A stretch of 64,000 nucleotides of DNA, taken from contig OZ038530.1 in NCBI GenBank assembly GCA_964036665.1, forward strand, positions 21,288,001 through 21,352,000, given 5' to 3'. The stretch comes from Gordius sp. MW1. Its lineage: Eukaryota > Nematomorpha > Gordioida > Gordea > Gordiidae. The notes beneath the pieces were generated by a model. The model was not told the origin of the DNA, did no database searches, and saw nothing but the letters and a program-made list of their open reading frames with translations. Position numbers and translations under genes: made by a program. The stretch's first letter is position 1. Each line of letters opens with the position of its first letter. Positions 21,501-32,374 of the stretch are shown here, one piece after another.

Positions 21501-23888
21501 GCTACGAAGAGGTATTAGAGGGAATGACCAAATGAATAGATATGGTGGTGAAAGAAGACCCTATAATCCTGATGCCAGAGGTTTAATAATGTTCTTTGAA
21601 TTTAAATTAAGTTAGGGTGTAATACATGAAATAATGTTTTCAGATTTTTGGTGTTAAGTCAAGAAAAATCATAAAAAAGTTACTAAATTACACATTTAAA
21701 TGTACCAGATCTTGTCTTATCAAGAATTTGTAGCTCTGTAATGCTGGTTTCACAGCTAGTAAAACATGTATATTGTTAGAAGGCAGATGGTGGGAAAGTT
21801 CTTAGAATGCGTCTGTCTAACATTTTTAATAGTTTTATTAAAAGGCTGTTTCAATGGGTAATGAAACATATTTAACCGCATGTATTAAATAAGTTAAAAG
21901 TTTATACTTTATCGCTATTTAAATAGAAACCACGGCTAGTCTCAAATCATGTTTCCTATAAAAAGAATTTTGGAAACTTAATTTTTTATGCTATAATATA
22001 ACAACATAACCACTACTTAATATTTACGTACCTCTTAGTAGTCTCACTAGCACAGCCTTTTCTCTCTTTAGATTACAAATATAGAAATACGGAATTTAGA
22101 AGTCCTGACAGAGGGGGGATAAATTACCCTAACGCTCCTCCACCCATTCCTAATAGGTCCTTCAGAGAACCTCCTTACCCTCCTCAACGGTTTAGGTATA
22201 ATCAACAACAACCACCCATCCCAATGAGGGCTAGGTTACCAAACCCCGGACCTCCTATATCAATTCAACCGTCTAACGCATCGCCCCAAACATCATCGGA
22301 TTTGGAAAAGGGTGGCTCGGATGAGAGAAAAAAGGTTTAGATGACTTTTTTTTTAATAGTGTCTTGATTATAGAAGCTAGCGTTTTTTTGTCACTAATTT
22401 CCTTCAAACAAAGCAAAATTTGGGTAGTAGATCACGATTTTTAAAACTAATATATTAGGTATTTTGTTATTTTGTACATTGGTTTCCAATCAAGCTCGTT
22501 GGTTCAGTCAATAATTAATTATAATTTATTAAATTTAGGCTAAAATGATTATCGACTACGTTATTTTAACTAATTTTAAAACAAGCTTAATTTTTGTTAA
22601 AAGCTCTTAGTTTTTAAAACAAGTTATGGAATTTACAGTTAGGGCATAATAATATTAAAATCAGTCTTTATTAATTACCCGTTAATAACTTAACATAGGA
22701 TATGTAACAGAACCTGATTATTTTTTTGATTTATCAGATAAATCAATTTATATGAGCTTAAACGACAATGTGGTTTAATTATTACACAGCAACAAATTTA
22801 AAGCATGATTTTATAATAACTATCCAATGGAATTTGAAAAGAAATATAAACATTAATGGCGGCCGGATAACTTTTTTACCATAGCTAAGCAATATATGAA
22901 ATATTCATGGGCGTAGCCAGCATTCGAATTAGAGGGGGGTAATAATGATTTAGGGAGGGGCAAAATTAACATTTTTTGAGATTTAGGCATTTTAATAAAT
23001 TTCAACAAATTTTTGGATCTAGAGGGGGGCAGCCGTCCCTCCCTGCCCCCCTTTTTGGCTACGCCCATGGAAATAATTATAAGTATATTAAAAAAAGGTG
23101 AAAAAGAAGAAGAGAAGTAAACCAGCTCCAGGGATACCTGAAGGAGGAGCAGATGCTTATGAATATGAAGGATCGGGGGGTGGGGGCAAAGGAGCTAACC
23201 CAGCACAAGAAAAACCTAAAAGAAGTAGTGCCGAAAAGTAATGCTTATTCCAGTGCATTTATAATCACGACTACATGGACGGTTGGTCAGTTTCCTTAAG
23301 GTGTTAATCTTTAACCATGTAATTCGAAAAAAACAACCCTCCGGCTTAAATAAACTTTACCTAATTTTTTTGCCTAATATTTTCTATGGGTCACGTTTTT
23401 TTTATTATAATACCCAACTAATTCATGAATATATGTTATAAATCAAACATAATGACTGCAGTAAGCAAATATTCGACTTTAAACCTTTATAGCAAGAAAG
23501 CACGGACTCGCCTAGCTTTTCAATACTACATCATTAAATCTTTTGAACGCATATCCCTATTTTATTACTAAAAGACCTTTTTAAAACAAATTTTACCCAA
23601 TGATCTTCATTAAAAACCTTTAGGGCCGAAAAAGAAAAATCTCGAGCCAGGAAAAAGAGTACGGAAGCGCGTTCGCAAAAAAAGACCGCTGGCAAGGTTA
23701 AGAGAAGCAAAGGAGAAAAATCCCTAGCTACCAAATCAGTTAGAAGCAAACGAGGCAAAACGAAGTTAATGCTCGATGGCCAAAGTATACACCCACCTCC
23801 TCAGCGGGGTGCAATTCCCATGCCGGGTATTGGGGGAAGAGCTAGAGCTCCTGCTGCAATTAGAGCTAGAAGCAAAGTTCCAGAATAA
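15569..23888 (+). CDS. BTB-BACK protein with an added CxxC..CxxC module and basic disordered tail
   Basis: Nine exons by hand: 15569-15866, 17817-18132, 18478-18600, 19243-19590, 20040-20402, 21351-21580, 22072-22334, 23098-23237 and 23624-23888. All phases agree and give 781 residues. Residues about 30-125 form a BTB/POZ domain (NDMVVALRCGKFPCHKLVVG, then LERVLRWMYTGEYQAP across the first junction, FQLDGLAVLVG). Residues about 160-260 resemble BACK (FLDLDADSVIALLSDDHLCC, FNAAWTWVYRD, LMACVRFPLM, YHTSMRYRDHGKMF). BTB-BACK proteins commonly serve as CUL3 substrate adaptors. There are no kelch repeats. Cys385, 388, 401 and 404 (CRVC..CAIC) could bind zinc. The last ~220 residues are Pro/Arg- then Lys/Arg-rich (PPPIPNRSFREPPYPPQRF; KRSKGEKS; GIGGRARAPAAIRARSK) and look disordered. 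I do not recognise a named orthologue. That exons 5-9 belong to the same mRNA rests on strand, frame and phase only. Confidence 0.8.
16515..16691. mobile_element. hAT MITE (CATGGGCGTAGCC family)
   Basis: 177 bp in BTB-gene intron 1. The ends are CATGGGCGTACGCAGG / CCTGCGTACGCCCATG with a perfect 8-bp duplication GTCGCTTA (16507-16514, 16692-16699). G-rich and C-rich runs lie inside each end. Confidence 0.9.
17302..17449. mobile_element. Short TTAA-flanked MITE
   Basis: The right end reads CGAGCCCATAAATTGCATAGCAA followed by TTAA (17450-17453), the same end as the element at 2310. The nearest TTAA on the left is 17298-17301, giving about 148 bp; that left border is a guess. It lies in BTB-gene intron 1. 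Confidence 0.55.
17575..17731. mobile_element. Older copy of the CATGGGCGTAGCC hAT MITE
   Basis: Ends ATGGACGTAGTCAAAGG and TTCTGGCTACGCCCCAT enclose GGGGGACAGGGAGGGGCGACTG-like and CCCCTCCCTAAATCATT-like blocks shared with the other copies. The target duplication is not recognisable. It ends about 85 bp before exon 2 of the BTB gene. Confidence 0.7.
20555..20742. mobile_element. hAT MITE (TGGTCGAC family), in BTB-gene intron 5
   Basis: Left part GGTTGGGTTTTGTTCGGTCGGCC, right end CAAAACCCAGCCGTTTTTACACTA. The central TTTTTGGTCTGTTTTTCTTGG matches the copies at 14766 and 31534. The left border is eroded, so the start is approximate. Confidence 0.7.
22906..23069. mobile_element. hAT MITE (CATGGGCGTAGCC family) just upstream of a splice acceptor
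   Basis: 164 bp, ends CATGGGCGTAGCCAG / TTGGCTACGCCCATG, flanking 8-mers GAAATATT (22898-22905) and GAAATAAT (23070-23077). Its right border is only 28 bp before the proposed start of exon 8 of the BTB gene at 23098, so it makes up most of the 3' end of that intron. Confidence 0.85.
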
Positions 23889-24396
23889 TTTTAAAAAATC
23901 ATCGAAAATAATTAAAAATCATTCATTTGCGCTTTTATTCATTTAAACCAATATCACTTAATTAATCATGTTTAAAAGGAATCTTTTAAGGAGAAAAAGG
24001 GAATTAAAAACGCGGGGGGCACACTTTATTGATAGATAATGGGTTAATCGAGATGATTGCAACTTAAACACATTGTATTGTGTGTAATTCGTTTGTTTTC
24101 GCAAAATACAAATAAATAACATCTATGGACACAAAAATATACATTAAAATATACGAATTAAATACATATGATGTGCTTAGTGTGTATTGATTTAGGTGTG
24201 AAATTGAAATACGGGTTAACAGCACAATACGCCTACATCATTAGTTAATGATAAAAGTTTTAATTGCTACGAAATTTAAGACAACATGTAGATGAGACGG
24301 ATTATCGCAAAAAAAATATTTGAAAACAAATAAAATAAAACAACGTTTCATTTTTTGTGTATTTAACACGTGTGCGTGTTATAAGTAAAATATTGT
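23889..24396. other. Convergent intergenic gap between the BTB gene and MARCHF6
   Basis: About 508 bp between the two stop codons, so the 3' untranslated regions must be short or overlap. An AATAAA at 24111-24116 on the plus strand could end the BTB transcript. No coding signal. Confidence 0.5.
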
Positions 24397-27300
24397 TTAT
24401 GTGGGTGTCGCGTTTACTGTGGTGGATTCTTGATTAGAAATATTTTTTCGTTCGTAATTTATGAGCTTCTTGCCAACCAGATATCTAAACAAATTAAAAA
24501 TATTCACAAAATTACAAAAAGCAAGTTAAATCGCCTAGAAATAATATAAAGACACAAATGTTTAAATTTTAATTGCAAACATAATAGTGGCACTTGTAAC
24601 AATTATTCTAGTGCAGTTAAAACTTTTCAAGAGTTTATAATAAAATTAAAAAAAATTCCCGTAAGTTGCAAAAGACATGTTTCCAATTTGCAATCTATGG
24701 GCGTTTTAAAATGAAAAGGGAAACTATCTCAATTATTTAATGAGAGGAGGAAGAGTCTATTAAAAGCCAAATCAATTTAAATTTTTCAATGTTTAAATGC
24801 CTAATTTAAGTAAATACTACGAGAATTCTCAATAAAAAGTTTAACGTTTCGTTTCATGATTAGCTCACCTTTCGTCTTTGATGTGCTGGTAAAAGCGTCT
24901 CAACTGCTTAGTTTGGTACACCAGAAAGGCAAGTATTAAAGAGGCGGTAAGGAGACTAGGGTAAATGTGTCTTTGTACCTTCCTAACCAACATAGCGTTC
25001 ACTCCTATGCGCATTAAAATGGAGGCAATAAAAGCGTTAGGCAGTATAAGTATTTACGTATTATGGTCGAGCTAACTCTAAAGGGGGGCATAAGCTCATT
25101 CACAATTATAGGTTTACAATGAAAATTTATCATTCTTAAGTTAAAGTTTGTAAAAACGGCTGGGTTTTGATTGGTCGATCTTTGGTTTTGGTCCACTAAA
25201 CATAAACAGACCAATGGGTTGACCAAAAAACCTTTGGTATATTAATGCGACTAAGAAAAACAGACCAAAAAAAGGTCGATCAAGCAAAACCCTGCCGTTT
25301 TTATAACACTAAAAAGGCCTATTTATAGTCGGTATCGTTCTTTGACTACAAGGCAATTACAATAAGGTGGGAGCAAAACAAATAAAAGTGAAGGCAGAGG
25401 CCTATAACCGGTATTAAGGGGCCCAATCAATATTTAATAGACAAAATGGTACTAAAAGAAGCTAAACGAGGTCGATCTCTAAACTTGAATGAACATCTAA
25501 AAATATTGATTATGATTCCCAATCATTTCCATTTAAACACTGTTTTAGCGTGCCTCAGCCAGTTCGCACATTTCGACTAACATTAAGATTAAGATTTTAA
25601 TTAAAATAATGTTAGGTCTAGATCTGGAAAATAAACTTGTCCAGAATCTTAAAAACTATAGGACATTCCATATCGAATCGCCACGTTGCCGACCCCTCAC
25701 ACTACAACAAGATTTTATGATTAGAGGGTGAATAAAAAATATTATCCAATAGCGCCATGACCCAATGTCCTAAAAGACCTATTTTGACCTTTGAGTCCCC
25801 ACAACTCGAGAAGTAATCGTCCAAATGAGCTAAAAATTTCTGAATTTCATAATTTTCTACATTTTCACCAAATTTCATAAAAGTCTGAGAGGGTCGGCCG
25901 AAAAGAGCGTTTTAATAATCGATTTGACATGGAATTCCTTATGAGATAATTAAGGGGTTAACAAAATATCTTCATTAAACGTAATTTATTGCCCGGCAAC
26001 TAAAACTCAACCAAGTTTTGACAAAATTGAAAATTCCATATATTGTGTATTCAAGTCTGCGACTGATAATGCACCAATCTTTACCGAAACAGGATAAAAC
26101 TGAGGTGGTTAAAACGTAAGGCAAGGAGAGGCAGAGCCCTAAAACGGAAACGCAAGGCCAAACCAGGTGTTCTATGATGTAGGTTAGGCGTAAATTTGCT
26201 ATGCCATCCTGATATATTTGCTCTAAGGCGGTTCGGAGCCACCAATCGGGACCCATGAGAGTTAGGGCTACGGCTAATTTCACCAACAACAGACCAAACA
26301 TCCAGTCCTACAAAAATGATGGCACAAAAATGCGAATGATATTAATTACTTTTTCACTTTTTGTTTTCTGAGCAGCCTTCAAGTATGTTATAATATTAAA
26401 GTTGTAGGTATAAGATAATTACTAACAAATTATAGTATCTTGATTACTTAAAAAGAACTGACTACATCATACTGAGCATTTTTTTTTAATTTTAGAAAAC
26501 AGTAAGCTAGAATAACTTTTTTATAGTAAATCGCAAATAAAAAAATAAAAATTGCATTCGATCCTTGCAAATATGAACATAGAACTAGTATAAAAATGCT
26601 TGACCAAAAAAACGTTATTAATTCAAAATTAACTTAGTCCAATATAAATCCGCGAGCACAATATAAAAAAAAGACTTGAAGCGAAGCAGGCATCGAAAAG
26701 TAATTATATGTTATTATTTTACAGCTAAGCTCATATTAAGACACTCACGCTAAATCAGAGTATAAACTTCAATTTAACTTAAAAAACAAATTATATGATA
26801 TGAGCAAAAAATAAGGTGCCTTAAAAATCCCATATCCTCCCCCCCCCCCTTAACAACCTGAGCCAAAAATATCAGGGGCGTTCGGTCCATGGGAATCCTA
26901 AGCGGAAAAACTACTGCCTGTTCGAACAAGATACCCATGAGTAGGGGTATGAGGCCGGATAGGAGTAGGAAAGCTACCAGGCATTTTAGGGTAGAGGACA
27001 GGCAAGCCAAGAAGGAATTCCACACCAAACCCGCTCCGCCTCTCAAATTCTCGCTCCAAGAGCCATTATTTTGGGCCGGAATTTGCTCGACCTGCTGTTG
27101 GGTCGGAGCCGGTTCTTGAGCCTGGACCTGGGCAGCAGCTGGAGCGAAATGAGCCCAATTGAACCGGAGGTGATGAAGGCTACGAAAAGCGAACCATATG
27201 AAATAGGTGCCGGTGAGAGCGGTGTATAAATCGTGATGGTACGAAGGGGTTTGGGTGGGAGGATGGGGTGTGGTTGTGGTTGCATTAACCGGTCCACCGG

Positions 27301-30300
27301 GAGGAGCGTAATAGTAATCAGCCGACGTAGCTAGTAGGGTTAGATCGAACGTGAAGTGTTTGAGGAACGAACGGCCCAGGTACACTATATCGTACGTGTG
27401 TATGGAGTTAATTATAATCTAAAAACGTAGACTTGTTGTATACATCAATAGTCAGTTTATCGTAACAAATGTGTCGAACGGCGTTAAAGGCCACTATAAC
27501 CCCAAAAAATTAGTCATCAAATAGGTTTTAATATGAATTACAAAAAGTTGTTGAACAAATTATATATAAAGGTCTGTCAGAGCACAAAAATAAAAATGGA
27601 ATTTTGGCTCGGGCGAGGTCGAAAAAATCAAAGCCAACCGGCGGTCCATAGGTGGTCTTTATGCGAAAGCAAAAAAGTCTTTTACAAAATCATAAGTTTC
27701 CATCGTAAACTATGTTAGACAGGTCAACCAAAATGAGCCTATAAATGGCATAGCAATTAACGATGTATAGTGCGAAAAGCTTACCGGGTAAAGTGAAAAG
27801 TGTAACGGCGACGCCTACGCTGGTCAAAGTAGATACCACGGCCAGGCAGCACAGCCTAGCGTAAAATCGGTCGGGCCGGGTATAAAGAGTCGGGTCTATA
27901 CTTGGGCCCGAGCCGGATGGTATAGAGCCAGAAGGGGTGGGGGCAAATCTATTTCGCCTCCGTCGTACCCCGAACCCAATGGAGGGCCTAGTGGGGGCAA
28001 CGAGGGGGTGAGGGTCGGGTTGTTGTGGATTAGGTGGGATAGCTGGTTCGTTAACTGTGGTGGGGAAAACGTCCCCGTTGGCTGAGGAGGTGGAAGAAGA
28101 GGCGAGAGTGAGTTCCTCTGAGGAGGGGGGCAAATCTTCGGACGAAGAAAGGGAATCGGATGGAGTTACTCGTTCTACTAAGTGCAATGTCTCCAGGAAA
28201 GAAGGTGATGCAGGTTCATCGGACTAGGGCAAAATTGAGGAAAAATTACTTTATATGGCTACAATCGCGAAAAGAAGAGTCGTCATTCGTAATTGGGCGG
28301 AAATAATGGCAAAAAAGTCTTAAAACGTGTCTTATCGCCTTTCTGAGGAATTGCGAGGTGATCACTTTAATATTGAGGTGTGAGCAATTACAAGGCGTCT
28401 ATTTAACCATAGATCTAATATTAATTCATATCAAATTTAGAGGCAAATTATGATCGATAGTCAACCCCAATTATTAATGAGAATCGAGTTCATTGAAGAA
28501 GTTTAAAAATATTGCATGAATTTTGGTTAGCTTAAAAATGGGTAAATAACCATGGGCGTAGCTGAAGGGAGGCAGGGAGCCTCTAAATCCAAAAATTTAT
28601 TTGAATTATGGCTAAAATTAAAAAAAAAATGATCATTTTGCCCCTCCCTAAATGATTATTGCCCCCTCTAATTCCAATGCTGGCTAGGCCCTTGTGAACA
28701 ACTTTTTATGAAGGTATTATAGTACAAAATTATTGGGAAATGGGGTTTAAATTTTAAAAATTGTTATTATATAAGGATCAAATATATAAAATCCATTGGA
28801 TCCAAACCCTACACCATTCCTTTACTAAACTTTTTAATAGTAAATAGACATAGATTAACTTGTCAACGTTTGCAAAAGACATTATTTTGCTTAGCAATCA
28901 TTTTTTAATCTACTAAATTTCCAACATCTTAACACTCTTAATAATTAATATTGGAATCAAGTTCGACAACAGAACCCACATGCTTCGTCGGTATTAAAAC
29001 ACTAATAGATAAGTGAAAGGGAGTTTATTATTATGGAAAAATTCAAAACAAACTTAACTTATCTGGAGTATTCCTATAACCCATGATATATTTTGGAGAA
29101 CTTAGTTAAATTCATAGCACCTAGAGCGCATTGAGTGAGGTGACAGTTTGAGTTCGAAATTTATGCAAACCAAACATAAAGTGTACGTGGCATTTTACCA
29201 CGATATGACAAGAGTAGAGTAAAACTCGAGCCAAAGGCTATCAAAAACGCTGTAATTGCAATTTGGACGTTCAATGCAATTAAGCATTTCGTGGAAGAGC
29301 TAACGCTAATAAACTTGGCCACTATTTTACCGTTTTATCCGAGGACAATGCTGGAGCTGCAGTAGCAGCAATCTTGGATGTCGAAGAGGCAGCCAAATCG
29401 GTAAACAAGCTAGAAGTACCATGATTGGTTCCTTGAACCTTAAAAGCGTAAAAATCCTTAATTTACTAACACGATGTCTTGTTATATTATCACAATGTCA
29501 GTCTACTTTGTCAAATTTATCTGTAATCTGACCAAAAATTAAATCACGTTTATTTATCTGGTGGCCGTCTTATTTATTTAAACAAACTGGATAAAAAAAT
29601 GTCCATTTTTAAGGTGACAATGGCTATTTACCCTTTCTGAAAGCTATATATAAAAATTAATGTAATATTCCAATTAAAATTTGAAAGTTATTTGAACTAA
29701 AAATCGGCACGCGCCCTGCGATGAACTTTAGAACAATTTATAATAAAATATTTAGGTTTCTTAAAAGCTAATAAATACATCAAGATCGCGTTTGCAAATT
29801 TGAAAGCGAGTTTTTATAAAGTTAGTCTTTAAAAACCAATCATTATTTCAAACACTGTATAAATTATCAACAATTTACCAAAATCTACTTTTTCTCAAAT
29901 TGAAAAAGACTTGCAATCACAAAACCATAATGACAACGAAACCAAAGTAGTCTTAATACCGTTTTTTACAAACCACTTATCATCTACTCACACAAATCAC
30001 TAACTATATTTCCATTCATCATCGTCTTTTCTACTTTATTAAATAAACCAAACCACTACAACCTCACAACACCGAATCTTTATTAAAACTGAAAACCAGG
30101 ACTTAAAATTACTTTAACGGTAGGTATAGCCGATCCCATCAAATCAGTGGTTTCATTTTCATTTTCAGTTGTGGTTGTTTGAGTGTGATTATTGACAAAA
30201 GTAGGATTTAGGGGGCAGTCGGGGGCATGTGCCCCTGGTGTTTGGTGGCCATCTGGTTCGGGCAAGACTTCATCCCCCAGCAAATAGGATCTGAGGCCCA

Positions 30301-32302
30301 AGGCTCGGCCCACGTAATGGGCCCAGAGGTAGATGAAAGTTTTTATGAAGGCGCGAGCCTGGTTTTGTTCCATGACAGAGGGTACCACCACGTGAAACAG
30401 CAATAATTCCAACGGCAATTCGGCGAAATAAGAGTCGCTGTTGAACGATTTTTCGTGTAGGGATGAGGAAATAATAGTTTACAATAATATGGGATAAGGT
30501 AGTAAAATGAAAGCATCGTTAATAACGAGGTTAAAGCAAGATGAAAATCTTGAATAAATTGGGGTAATAGATTTGATTTGTGAATGTTACTAGATTAACA
30601 TTCCATTATAAAACTTTGATTTGTAATTTAAAAAGAAAGTGTCTAATATAGGAAACATCATGGGCGTAGCCAGGATCGGATTTAGAGGGGGGGGCAATAA
30701 TGATTTAAGGAGGGGCAAAATGATATTTTTTGAAATAATTCCACTTTAAGCTAAACTTGACGTAAACAAGACTTTCTAGGCTTTAAATTAATATTTAACC
30801 TGAAAAACCTTAAAACTATCAAATAATATAAATCAAGGCAAAAACGCTATGACATATGCGGTTATATTATGGTATAAGAAAGTTAGTTTATTTATTTACT
30901 AGGTAGACATGAAGTTGTAGGGGAGGAATTTGGGGAACAAGTGCCACACGATCTGCGTTGGAATGTACACCGTTATCGTTATAATGGTTGAGAAGAGTAT
31001 CTGGATGTGAAGCATCATAAGTAAAAAAATCCTAAAAAACACTAGTGTTGTAAAAACGGCTGGGTTTTGTTTGATTGACAAGGGTCGAATGTGGTCAGAT
31101 TTAAAAATTTCGACTAAGCCTAGTGGTCGACTAAACATAAACAGACCAAAAAATGTAGGAGAAAGAATAGTAAGCAGTCTAACTACCAGTCATAGTAAAG
31201 GTGCGCCCCTAGATTAGGGGTCATTGATTAAAGGGCTGGCTTGACTCTGAAGGGGTGCCAATTCAACGGAATAGATAATATTATAAAATGCTTGTCCAAG
31301 TCACCTTAGTTATATGCATAAGTTTAGAAAACGATGTAAAAATATCAGTTTACTTTTTTATTGATTTACCAATTAAATAATTTGGTATATGATTCTTAGG
31401 AGTCAAATAGTTCAAATAAAAATATCTACTTCTTAATATACATATTTTATAGTTAAAAATGGTGAAAGTCATATTTGTTAGCAATGCTCCTTTTTATATA
31501 TGGCATATTATCTCTCAATTGCATCATCCGATCTAGTGTTGTCGGCTAGGTTTTGTTTTTGGTTTTAGTCGACTAAACATAAACAACCAAAGATTTTTTA
31601 TTCTGTTTTTCTTAGTAGGCTTAGTCGAAATTTTAAAAACGGATCGAGTCGACCGTGACTGTTAGTCGTTGAACCAAAGTTCGACCAAACAAAACCCAAC
31701 CATTTTTACCACACTAATCCGATCTAACGCGCTCCATTTAAACGAAGTTTTACCATCCATTTCCTCGCATAGCATTGTAGCATCGTAATAAAAATCAATT
31801 TTTCACACACTCCCCCCCCCCCCCCCCCCCCAAAAAACAACTAAATGTAGAATTGAAGTTTTCCCTGAAAAGAGCTATTATTACCATAGAGCAAAGGAAT
31901 CGACGGAGGTGCTTGAGAGCGGGAAATAGGAGCATCTCTTTAACGGGATTAAAGTCGGGGTCGTTCAAATTGCGAAGAAACCAAAGGATCCCCGGTCTCA
32001 ATACTTCACGCAGTATGATGACGGCCGAGGCGAAATAAAATACGTAGACCATGCCGACCAGCCAATGGGCCAGGCTGGAGGCTATGGGCGCGGTTAGAAA
32101 CGAGTCTCGCCTATCGTTAAATGTGGCACCGAACAAATTCTATTCCGGCAAAGATATAAAGAATACATAAAACTTTTTTGAGCTCTCGAAAAAAGCTTTT
32201 AAAACTCATTTTTTAGGTAAACAAAATTTTTTAAGAGATACAGTTTTTGTTTATTGATATATATTTATTTATATATCTGAACATAATATTAAATACTACA
32301 AT

Positions 32303-32374
<72 letters not shown>

